This document shows, piece after piece, positions 54,105 through 64,000 of a stretch of 64,000 nucleotides of DNA (the stretch's first letter is position 1; each line of letters starts with the position of its first letter). The stretch covers positions 1 through 64,000 of the forward strand of contig BQMF02000013.1 of NCBI GenBank assembly GCA_027922465.2, in the 5' to 3' direction. Made by a program: the position numbers and the translations under genes. The stretch is from Turritopsis dohrnii (taxonomy: Eukaryota; Cnidaria; Hydrozoa; Anthoathecata; Oceaniidae). The notes below the pieces were generated by a model, which worked only from the letters and a program-made list of their open reading frames with translations, did no database searches and was not told the origin of the DNA.

Positions 54105-54580
54105 CCGTCAATCTTCCAATCCTTTCCAACTTCGGACACGCTAATAAAACAGACCTGTCTGGTAAACGAAATGTACATGACCACTTAACCCAAGTCACAA
54201 AAAATACTAAAATATTAGACGAAGCAGATAGAAGATGTTGAAACGCAAATTAAGTAGTAAGCAAGCGTGAAGTGTAATAAGGGTGAAGCGCAATAAGCGT
54301 GAAGAAAAAAGTGATTTTAGATATTACATCCGTTGTTTAGATAGAGCCTTAAATCAAAGACGTAATTATAATTCACATTATAACAGTTCTGCGTTATTGC
54401 GTGCAACATTGCTCTCAAGCGTACAGTCAACTAATTCAAATGTTTGATTTTTGTGAAGTTTTAGATCTAGTTTAATTGACACTGCAGTATGGATTATTAT
54501 TGATGTGGTTTGTATTTTGCAGATATGTTTTCTTTATGTCCGAAGTTTGGAAGGATGTCCGAAGTTTGGAAGATTGACGG
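54105..54580. mobile_element. 476-bp MITE with TA duplication
   Basis: TA on both sides (54103-54104, 54581-54582). The ends CCGTCAATCTTCCAA are inverted repeats, and a second motif TTCGGACA/TGTCCGAA lies inward. Non-coding; a Tc1/mariner-like or pogo-like MITE. Repeated at 62178-62653. Confidence 0.8.
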
Positions 54581-54582
54581 TA

Positions 54583-54922
54583 CTAAAAGAAAAGTAAATA
54601 ATAACAATGAAGAGAAAAAATATGCCATGATGATAACACCAAAGGGATGAAGCCCTATCCCTAGACAATCAACGGAGTATCTTCATAAATTATGGCAAAA
54701 TTATCAAATTATTGCACAAGTCAATGAAATTACTCTCCTTTGTCAAATAGATTCACTTTTGCAATACTGGAAAACTAGATCACAATACATTATCATTATG
54801 ACACAAAATGACACAACTACTACGCAAAATGAAATTTCAACCCTGCAGAACATTTTTATTGGCAGATCACTGGCATTCTATACTCTGCTACTGTTTTTAG
54901 CTGGTGGTCATTGCACAGATCA
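54583..54922. other. short unassigned stretch
   Basis: A 54759-55013 frame shows no known domain and runs into the next MITE. Nothing else seen. Confidence 0.3.
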
Positions 54923-54924
54923 TA

Positions 54925-55160
54925 GGCTTTGTGATATGAGGCGTGCGATCGCACGCGCGCGCCTCCACACATGTTTTAAAATCTTCAGACGTGCAACAAA
55001 AAGCACGCCTTAAGAGTTCTTGAATTGCTTGAGACGTGCTACGTTTCGCGCGCCTCGATTATCTCTACGTATAATTTATATGTCAATTTTCCTAAAACGC
55101 GTTAATTCTTGATTAGGCGTGCGAGACGTCACACACCTCCTTTTTTCATATTACAAAGCC
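54925..55160. mobile_element. 236-bp MITE with TA duplication and GGCGTGCGA motifs
   Basis: TA on both sides (54923-54924, 55161-55162). GGCTTTGTGATATGAGGCGT on the left pairs imperfectly with the right end (ATTACAAAGCC). Motifs AGGCGTGCGA occur inside near both ends. Repeated at 62998-63233. Confidence 0.8.
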
Positions 55161-55929
55161 TAAGATCATCTGGTTGGTTCATTATCGGTTCTGGCTGTTT
55201 TTTTTTTAGGTTTTTTTAAATTTATTTTACGGAGGCTAGAATTGCAGTGAACTCACTACTGATGGGCCTGGTTGGTTCTGGTCAGTTCATTGTTTGAGTA
55301 AGTGTGCGTCTAACAACAACAGTCTGTATTAAAAGAAGAAAATGTTTCAACTAAACCCTCCAAGCTAAAAAATTAAAAAAAGTCTTTCAACAAAAAGTGT
55401 AACACTAAGCTATGGCTATAGCATCCTAGATTGAACACTGATAGTGTATTAATTGTTTACCTGCAGTGTGATCAAAGTTTGTCCTCAAGAATATATATAT
55501 TATATATGATGATATGAAAATATGATCATAGAGTTGATGATTTGCGGACCAGTGAATCTGCTTATGGTTGTTTTTATAGTTTGATCAACAGAGTTAAGAA
55601 AACTTTTCAAAAATAGCTATAATATAATTATCCTTATCATTAATATTCAGGACTTTAGCTAGGCCTCACAGATAACATATTCCAAATTGATTCATTTTCA
55701 ACAATTCTAATGATATTTACATTCAATTTCCCAGTTACATCTAGATTTTTTTTTTACTTCTGTAACTCACATCGGGTCTTACACAACGTCCCCTAAGATC
55801 CCAAGCTGAACAGGTCACCCAACCACCAACTTCCCAATACAGTGAAAAACCTCAAGTTCTCTTATTTCTGGCTAAGACTCTGACATTGTCAGCAATATTA
55901 TCATTCACATTAATGCAGGTATAAATATA
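55161..55929. other. unassigned stretch
   Basis: AT-rich with short runs (TATATATATTATATATGATGATAT near 55495-55515). No gene supported. Confidence 0.3.
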
Positions 55930-55988
55930 ATAATATAATTTTTTCTTTTCTTTTAAATGGGTTGCTCCCTGCAAGGCCGAGAGTTACA

Positions 55989-56104
55989 AGATGAGAAAAA
56001 GAAGAACAGTTATAAACACAGATGAGAAAGATGAGAAAAGGAAGAACAGTTATAAAGACAGATGGGAAAGATGAGAAAAGGAAGAACAGTTATAAAGACA
56101 GCAA
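55989..56104. repeat. 40-bp tandem repeat in the LINE 3' region
   Basis: AGATGAGAAAA.GAAGAACAG recurs at about 55989, 56029 and 56069 with period 40. Confidence 0.8.
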
Positions 56105-57153
56105 GGTGGCGGTTAACCTTGGATTTAAAAGATTGCAGATCATACTCAGCAGGAAAACAACTATGAGGGAGAGAATTCCAGAGGCGAGCAGTCCGAGGGA
56201 AAAAGCTAGATGAATAAAAGTTCTTATGGCATGTTGGGACCTGAACAGTCAAAGGATGTGAATTCGAAGAGAGGCGAGTGTTCCGAGAGAAAGTCTTAGG
56301 AGAAGGGGTCAGTTGATGCAAGTCATCTGAACAATACTCATGTAATGTATTTATAGAAAAGAGACAGGGAAGCAACGTTTCTCCGATGTGAGAGGGGGTG
56401 AAGATTAGCAAAAAGATGAGGGCCAAGTAAGTTAACTAAGCGCTTCTGAATACAATCGAGAAGATGAAGACAATGAGCAGAGGCTCAAAGGCTCAAAGGT
56501 GGCAGCAACACTCAAGACAAGGGCGAATAGTGGCCTTAAACATGTAAATGATAGATTCAGCAGAAAGTAAGTGACGGACCCAATAAAGTGAGCCAACCTT
56601 CATAGCAGCAGATTTAGCAATGGACTCGATGTAAGAATTCCATGTGAAATTCTTTGTGAAGGTTAAACCTAAAACATGAACATCAGATGACTCTGCAAGC
56701 TCACTTCCGTTCATAAGAACAGAAAGATTTACAGGGTCCCTGAAGCGATTAATAGAGAGAAGCTTAGTTTTCGAAGCATTGAAGGAAACCAACCATTTCT
56801 GACCCCATTCAACTACTGTCCTAAGATCGTCCTCCAACTCAGCAGCCATTGCAACCTTATCAAACAAGTCCTTAGTCCTTTCAAGAGACGAGTAAAGAGT
56901 AGTGTCGTCAGCGTAAATAGCAAGTTTACTGAAAATTCAATCTTGTCGAATGCCTTAGAGATGTCAAGAGCAATAGGGACTGACATACACATTCAGAGAT
57001 GACGGTCAGAGCATCAGCAGTGGAACCGCCAGAACGGAAACCGTACTGGTGATCAGAGAACAGATTAAGAGATTCCAGATGATGGGTGATGGAAGAGTTG
57101 ATCAATGTTTCGAAGATCTTACTTATAACAGATAGAAGACTTATAGGACGATA

Positions 57154-57433
57154 GCATAAAGGGTCCGATCTCTCACCAGAGTTTTTGAAAACAGGCACAA
57201 CAGAAGCAATCTTCCAATAAGAAGGAAAACAAGATTAATCGATGCACTTCCTGAATAGCCTACAGAGTATGGGAGAGAGTTCAGAGTTCAGAGTTCAGGC
57301 GAGCATAAAGGGTCCGATCTCTCACCAGAGTTTTTGAAAACAGGCACAACAGAAGCAATCTTCCAATAAGAAGGAAAACAAGATTAATCGATGCAATTCC
57401 TGAATAGCCTACAGAGTATGGGAGAGAGTTCAG
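57154..57433. repeat. 131-bp local direct duplication within the LINE
   Basis: Bases 57154-57284 reappear at 57303-57433 (offset 149) with nearly no changes, including GGGTCCGATCTCTCACCAGA. Small AGAGTTCAG repeats lie between. It duplicates part of the reverse transcriptase region. Confidence 0.85.
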
Positions 57434-58417
57434 GCGAGCATTTTTGCAGAACGATTACAGGGATTTCGTCGGGACCAGTAGCCTTAGAAGAGTCGAGAGA
57501 ACTAATAACATCCGCAACCATCTTGGGAGTTATATTCAGAGAAGACAAATCCACATCAGTTCTGGGGTCAATATCGGGCAAAACATGACCAGTGTCATCG
57601 AGAGTGGAGTTCCTGCTGAACTGTTCAGCAAAGAGCTCTGCCTTACTAACAGCAGATGTCAACACTTCAGGGCCATTGAAGAATGGTGGAATCAAAGACT
57701 TACCTTTATTAGAAAAGCTCCGATAGATACGCCAGAAGTCACGAGACCCAATTGATTCAGATATAAGCCGATCATGGACCAGATTTCGATAGGTGCGTTT
57801 AGCCTCCTCAATGACTTTTTTACAGTCATTGCGAGCTCTGGTGAAAAGACGACTGTTGTCCTCACTACTACAACATTGATAATGATGGAAAAAAGATTAC
57901 GATGGGCAATTGCAGCAGAAATGGCAGGAGAGAACCAGGGGTAGAGTGAGGTTTAACCTGATATTTACGAGAAGGAATTTGTTCATCAATGCCAACCTGA
58001 AGCCAAGAAGAGATCTCCACTGCACACCTCTCTGCATCACAGACAAAGATATGATCAACCGGCAGGTCACAAATCAGATCTAGAAAGCTGTCCCAGTCAC
58101 CACGATGGTATGAATAAAGTTTGCGATGAATAGGTGGATCGTGTGGGCAAGCGGAATTAAAGTCAATGACTACGTTAACAACAGAATGATCAGAATTACC
58201 TAAAGGAGCAGATGTTGATGTTTCGCAAATGTTCGGGTTAGACAAAAAGAATAGGTCAAGTGAAGAAGGCTCCTGATCAGCTCGATCAGGTATGCGAGTG
58301 GGAGAGTTCACAAGCTGAGTAAGAGAGTGAGAGATAGCAAAGTTGAAAGTGTCAATGCCAGATGGATATTGAAATCACCAAACAGAAAGATATTAGCAGA
58401 AGGGTGAGTTATGAGAG

Positions 58418-59377
58418 CTGATTTTGATTACTTTTCCTTACTTCTCCCTCCTAATAAGAGAGATAGTGTTTGCAAATTTGCAAAGAATTGCTCAGAATTT
58501 CTTAATGGTTTTTCTTTGTTTTAGGAGATGAGATCATGCAAAGACGTTATAGCTTCCTATCTGAAGAATGTGGAAAGAAAAAACCATCAAAGGAAAACAT
58601 CAAAATTTACCTTGATTTGGAATTTATTGCAAGACAAATGGATTTTAACATTACCAATAAATGATCGTTGGGTACAAATCTTTCAAAAGTATCCTTGTTT
58701 TCAAGAGCCTGAGCATGTAATAATCAGTTTTCAGTTTTTATTTTTGCACTTAAAAGTTGTATCTTTTACCTGGGAAGAGGTTATGTAATGTTTATTTTAT
58801 TTTTCTATGTTAGAAAAAATGTCTTATTAAGACCAAACGTAAAAAGCTAAGCCTCTTACAAGAATGAGATATATATAATGTATATATAATAAGATGTATG
58901 TAAGATGCATGATATACGTTAATTTTATTTATTAACCTATTTATAATATTTATGGTTTGCTGTTGAGATACTTGTATCCATGTCGATAAGAATTAAAACT
59001 ACCAACTGATACACTGTTTTCATTTCAAATCTTCAATAAATCGGAAACATTGTCGGATTCCCCATCGGGCGTATTTGCCTATCGTATTACAGAGGTTTTT
59101 GTTCAGAAGTATTTTGAAAGTAGTTTTAGAAAGAATGCAAAAATACCGATTAAAGAGGTTTTTAAGATCTGAAAGAAAGACGTTTTTAAAACGTTTTCGA
59201 GAAGAAGTTTTTAAAACGTTTTCGAAAGAGGTTTTTAAGAGGAATTAGGAAGAGGTTTTAAAGAAGTTTCTCAAAAGAGGTTTCGAAAGCGGACATTTGA
59301 GACATAAAAAAAACCTCTTAAAAACTGCTTCAAAAACCTATTAAAAACCACTTTAAAACCACTTTTTGCCGGCTGGG
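58418..59377. mobile_element. right half of the CCCAGCC transposon (duplicated copy)
   Basis: Matches 50334-51293, including the candidate exon at 58528-58788. It starts abruptly at the duplication junction next to LINE sequence. Confidence 0.88.
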
Positions 59378-60405
59378 TTATATTTGGTGAACTTAACACA
59401 GGCTGAACATGGGCGGCGAGCGACGCCGCCTTGGCGGCTATCTATATATTAATAGCCGATTCTCTGTTTGTTTGTTTGTTTGTTTGTGCGTTTGTTTGTT
59501 TGTTTGTTTGTTTGTAAGTCACGCAAAATGGTAGATTGAGTTGTGAGAGTGATTATTTTATTTTATTTTGTGCGACGTCAGTGTGAAACCATTGTATTGA
59601 GACCCTAATCGAATGCGACGTTTAGGGAAAATTATCTCGGTAACCAATAGGGGTAACTGACGTTTTTTGGGGTCCGCGATACAGGCGATAGAGTGACGAA
59701 AAATTTGGTTCTAATTTTTTTGGGGGACGGGTCTATGACGTCATCAAAATTTTGATCGACGATATCTCCGAAACGGTTGGTCGTAGGAAAACGATCCCAT
59801 ACATTTTTTTGATCAGTTTTTCGAGCTCTACAACATGGGCACACTTATTATTGCTAAATCCCTAATTTTATTTTTCATGAACCCAACGCAGGCTGAAGGT
59901 GGACATGGGCGGCGAGCGACGCCGCTTTGGCGGCTAGTCTATATATTAATAGCCGATTCTGTTTGTTTGTTTGTTTGTTTGTAAGTCACGCAAAATGGTA
60001 GATTGAGTTGTGATAGTGACTATTTTATTTTATTTTGTGCGACGTCAGTGTGAAACCATTGTATTGAGACCCTAATCGAATGCGACGTTTAGGGAAAATT
60101 ATCTCGGTAACCAATAGGGATAACTGACGTTTTTTTGGGCTCCGGGATACAGGCGATAGAGTGACGAAAAATTTGGGTCTAATTTTTTTGGGGGACGGGT
60201 CTATGACGTCATCAGAATTTTGATCGACGATATCTCCGAAACGGTTGATCGTAGGAAAACGATCCCATACATTTTTCTGATCAGTTTTTCGAGCTCTACA
60301 ATATGGGCACACTTATTATTGCTAAATCCTTAATTTTATTTTTCGTGAACCCAACGGAGATTGAAGGTGGACATGGGCGGCGAGCGACGCCGCCTTGGCG
60401 GCTAG
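59378..60405 (+). mobile_element. duplicated Helitron-like units
   Basis: Copies of the tail of unit 7 (59378-59440), unit 8 (59441-59937) and unit 9 (59938-60405), with the same GCCGCC-TT-GGCGGC ends. Confidence 0.8.
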
Positions 60406-60759
60406 TGTTTTTGATATTTGATATTTTGATATTTTTTTATTGTTATGACTTTTCAATATCTATAGAATTAGATTTTGCACAAATATATTCCATCTGGCAT
60501 TTTGAGTTTTAGTAAGAGTTTTTTGCCCCATCTCATATCAAAGCATGTTACTTATTTTAAGAGTTACAATGGACTGTAGGTGTACTCTGGTAGATAAAGC
60601 TGACAAAATGACAAAATAACAAAATGATACCAGTACACACCTGTCTAATACAGACACAACCGATACAGCCAAGATGAAATAAAATATTGCTTGGTAGGTT
60701 AACGCCAATGGTTGATGATGACATACAACAACGTCCAACATGTCTCAATAACATTTTAT

Positions 60760-62156
60760 ATATGTGACGTTCCAGGGGATTTTGATAGCAAACAATATTA
60801 ACGGTAATATTGTTAATATCGTTAATATCATTAATGGAATTATAGATTAACGTTATTATCATTAACTTTACCGTTAATATCGTTAATATCGTTAATATGG
60901 TAAGAGCACATATTACCGTTATTAACGTTAAAAAGTTTTGTTCAAGACGTTTGTTTATACATTTCACATACGTGTGTCGTTTTATGAAGTTCTAAAATAA
61001 CCGTGATTTAATTATTATTTCGCCAAATAGCAATAAATTCAAAACAAACTCGCTTGTTCATGACATGATAAACTCTGATTCATTCAATTATGACACGCGG
61101 ACATATTTTTCTAGAAATAACAACTTTCCGAAAAGCACTTTTATTTCATTTGTTATTCCGGTACCTTCAGCACAAATCTTTAAAATACAGTGTTATTCGA
61201 TTTGGTAATGTATTATTTTGAAATGTACATTTACAGAGGTAGCACCCGTTTGTGTATTAAATTGAACTTAATTAGCTGGTTCTTATATTCATTTGGAGAT
61301 TAAAGATTAAAGATTAAAGATATAGAAGTTAGTTCGAAAGCAGGCACAAGTAGAAACCGTTCTTTTTTCTGAGTTGTTCGACGGGTAGCCATTCTATAAG
61401 CTCTTGGGAAAAAAACTTTACATTATTGAAGACACGTTACACTAAAGTTTTTTTTGGATAGCAAAACCTTTATTATTATTCTTTCGACAGACATTTCACT
61501 TGCACTGGGTGAAGATGTATCCTTAATTAAATTGATCGCAACGTTTTCAGTGATCATTATTGATTTCTGTCATTTCGTTGATAATGTTTTCAGGTTCAAC
61601 ATTGGGATGTAGGATGAACGTAGGAAGGGACGAATGAAAACATTTTAACGTCGGCTTGACGAGTTGCAAAAGTTCTCTTTTGAAATACTCACCTTCGTTT
61701 AAATATAATATTACCTGTTTCCTTCAGTTTGTTATGAAGTTTATCTGAAAGATTGTCTGAAAGTTATGTCTACACAGGGCTCTAAAACTTTACTTGAGGG
61801 TAATTCTATAAATTGATTGATTTCTTACGCCGTAATCAAGCGAAAGAAAGATTAATATACGCGAAATGGTTTCCTTGTCACAAATAAATGATCACATGTT
61901 TAATATTAGATATACTAATGTTATTATCATTAATATCGAAAATATAGTTATTTTCTTACGATACTTACGATATTAACGATAATAACGATATTAACGATAA
62001 TAACGATATTAACGATAATAACGTTATTAACTATAATAAAGTAACGATAATTATTAGCGATATTATCGTTAATTCTTATTGTTTTATTGACGATATTATC
62101 GTTAATAATTACCGTTAATATTGTTTGTTATCAAAATCCCCTGGAACGTCACATAT
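60760..62156. mobile_element. duplicated TTAACGATAT inverted-repeat element
   Basis: Copy of 52676-54083, shorter by 11 bases near 61178. Confidence 0.75.
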
Positions 62157-62177
62157 GATAAGGATTTATCAACAGTA

Positions 62178-62653
62178 CCGTCAATCTTCCAATCCTTTCC
62201 AACTTCGGACACGCTAATAAAACAGACCTGTCTGGTAAACGAAATGTACATGACCACTTAACCCAAGTCACAAAAAATACTAAAATATTAGACGAAGCAG
62301 ATAGAAGATGTTGAAACGCAAATTAAGTAGTAAGCAAGCGTGAAGTGTAATAAGGGTGAAGCGCAATAAGCGTGAAGAAAAAAGTGATTTTAGATATTAC
62401 ATCCGTTGTTTAGATAGAGCCTTAAATCAAAGACGTAATTATAATTCACATTATAACAGTTCTGCGTTATTGCGTGCAACATTGCTCTCAAGCGTACAGT
62501 CAACTAATTCAAATGTTTGATTTTTGTGAAGTTTTAGATCTAGTTTAATTGACACTGCAGTATGGATTATTATTGATGTGGTTTGTATTTTGCAGATATG
62601 TTTTCTTTATGTCCGAAGTTTGGAAGGATGTCCGAAGTTTGGAAGATTGACGG
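62178..62653. mobile_element. duplicated TA-flanked CCGTCAATC MITE
   Basis: Copy of 54105-54580. Confidence 0.78.
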
Positions 62654-62997
62654 TACTAAAAGAAAAGTAAATAATAACAATGAAGAGAAAAAATATGCCA
62701 TGATGATAACACCAAAGGGATGAAGCCCTATCCCTAGACAATCAACGGAGTATCTTCATAAATTATGGCAAAATTATCAAATTATTGCACAAGTCAATGA
62801 AATTACTCTCCTTTGTCAAATAGATTCACTTTTGCAATACTGGAAAACTAGATCACAATACATTATCATTATGACACAAAATGACACAACTACTACGCAA
62901 AATGAAATTTCAACCCTGCAGAACATTTTTATTGGCAGATCACTGGCATTCTATACTCTGCTACTGTTTTTAGCTGGTGGTCATTGCACAGATCATA

Positions 62998-63233
62998 GGC
63001 TTTGTGATATGAGGCGTGCGATCGCACGCGCGCGCCTCCACACATGTTTTAAAATCTTCAGACGTGCAACAAAAAGCACGCCTTAAGAGTTCTTGAATTG
63101 CTTGAGACGTGCTACGTTTCGCGCGCCTCGATTATCTCTACGTATAATTTATATGTCAATTTTCCTAAAACGCGTTAATTCTTGATTAGGCGTGCGAGAC
63201 GTCACACACCTCCTTTTTTCATATTACAAAGCC
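62998..63233. mobile_element. duplicated TA-flanked GGCGTGCGA MITE
   Basis: Copy of 54925-55160. Confidence 0.78.
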
Positions 63234-64000
63234 TAAGATCATCTGGTTGGTTCATTATCGGTTCTGGCTGTTTTTTTTTTAGGTTTTTTTAAATTTATTT
63301 TACGGAGGCTAGAATTGCAGTGAACTCACTACTGATGGGCCTGGTTGGTTCTGGTCAGTTCATTGTTTGAGTAAGTGTGCGTCTAACAACAACAGTCTGT
63401 ATTAAAAGAAGAAAATGTTTCAACTAAACCCTCCAAGCTAAAAAATTAAAAAAAGTCTTTCAACAAAAAGTGTAACACTAAGCTATGGCTATAGCATCCT
63501 AGATTGAACACTGATAGTGTATTAATTGTTTACCTGCAGTGTGATCAAAGTTTGTCCTCAAGAATATATATATTATATATGATGATATGAAAATATGATC
63601 ATAGAGTTGATGATTTGCGGACCAGTGAATCTGCTTATGGTTGTTTTTATAGTTTGATCAACAGAGTTAAGAAAACTTTTCAAAAATAGCTATAATATAA
63701 TTATCCTTATCATTAATATTCAGGACTTTAGCTAGGCCTCACAGATAACATATTCCAAATTGATTCATTTTCAACAATTCTAATGATATTTACATTCAAT
63801 TTCCCAGTTACATCTAGATTTTTTTTTTACTTCTGTAACTCACATCGGGTCTTACACAACGTCCCCTAAGATCCCAAGCTGAACAGGTCACCCAACCACC
63901 AACTTCCCAATACAGTGAAAAACCTCAAGTTCTCTTATTTCTGGCTAAGACTCTGACATTGTCAGCAATATTATCATTCACATTAATGCAGGTATAAATA

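Larger units (their letters stand above)
50334..58417. repeat. first copy of an 8,084-bp tandem duplication
   Basis: Bases from 50334 reappear from 58418 with an offset of 8,084, falling to 8,073 after an 11-base deletion in the second copy (near 53100). Differences are single substitutions and small indels; identity looks above 99 percent. The left breakpoint is inside the CCCAGCC transposon and the right breakpoint is inside a LINE endonuclease region. The second copy leaves the window at 64000. Confidence 0.88.
55930..58417 (-). pseudogene. degenerate LINE (Jockey/CR1-type) with endonuclease and reverse transcriptase pieces
   Basis: Read on the minus strand from 58410: endonuclease FLFGDFNIH and later SSLDLFFLSNPN / APLGNSDHSVV, then VADVISSLDSSKATGPDEI, KNSGERSDPLCYRPISLLSV and QYGFRSGGSTADAL. 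After AFDKI the sequence jumps to KLAIYADDTTLY, so roughly 85 codons of the reverse transcriptase core are deleted. The C-terminal part follows (FNASKTKLLSINRFRD, FPRTARLWNSLP). Several frame changes break it. The 3' end is an AT-rich tail near 55930. The 5' end is cut by the tandem duplication breakpoint at 58417. Confidence 0.85.
58418..64000. repeat. second copy of the 8,084-bp tandem duplication (truncated by window)
   Basis: Corresponds to 50334-55927. Single-base differences seen by eye include C/A in GATAAACG versus GATATACG near 50829/58913 and CAACATGGGC versus CAATATGGGC near 52217/60301. Confidence 0.88.

Overview
The window looks like a repeat-rich, AT-rich invertebrate genome. 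It carries spliced genes with GT-AG introns, a tRNA-derived SINE, a Penelope-like retroelement, LINEs, Merlin, Harbinger and pogo-type DNA transposons, Helitron-type tandem arrays and a Maverick/Polinton capsid gene block. A cnidarian is my best guess from the combination of element types and from splice acceptors sitting just upstream of start codons. Nothing in the sequence proves the phylum.

Region by region. (1) 1-7.2 kb: the capsid module of an endogenous Polinton-like element. It holds a partial unknown gene, a two-TM protein, a penton-like protein, a frameshifted structural candidate, a hydrophobic virion-type protein, a coiled-coil protein, a major capsid protein broken by a SINE and a frameshift, an intact packaging ATPase and a 27-residue ankyrin-like repeat protein. 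(2) 7.2-12 kb: a 61-bp tandem repeat, CRE/NRF1-like motif clusters, a decayed gene, a coiled-coil ORF, a pogo/Tigger element and a Harbinger element. (3) 12.1-20 kb: an old long fold-back element. A 2.7-kb CCCAGCC-ended transposon sits in its loop, and one arm is split by two Penelope copies in inverted orientation with arms of equal length. (4) 20-26 kb: TA- or TTAA-flanked MITEs and unassigned DNA. (5) 26.5-28.7 kb: a three-exon host gene for a type II membrane protein with an EGF-like module and a pentraxin/LamG-type domain. (6) 29.7-35.8 kb: a TTA-flanked MITE, then a CR1/Jockey-type LINE split by a Merlin transposon with an 8-bp target duplication. (7) 36.4-42.4 kb: a fold-back repeat, a second Harbinger element, and a two-exon gene for a secreted poly-aspartate protein. 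(8) 42.4-52.3 kb: nine head-to-tail Helitron/DINE-like units, with two transposons inserted into unit 7. (9) 50.3-64 kb: an ~8.08-kb tandem duplication whose second copy runs off the window. Its breakpoints lie inside a CCCAGCC transposon and inside a LINE.

Only two loci look like ordinary host protein genes: the EGF/pentraxin gene and the poly-Asp gene. The Polinton genes form one virion-assembly module (capsid shell, vertex, packaging motor, membrane proteins), but the major capsid gene is dead. Most of the rest is layered transposon insertion, and nested insertions give a relative chronology. All identifications come from reading the sequence; no database search was run.
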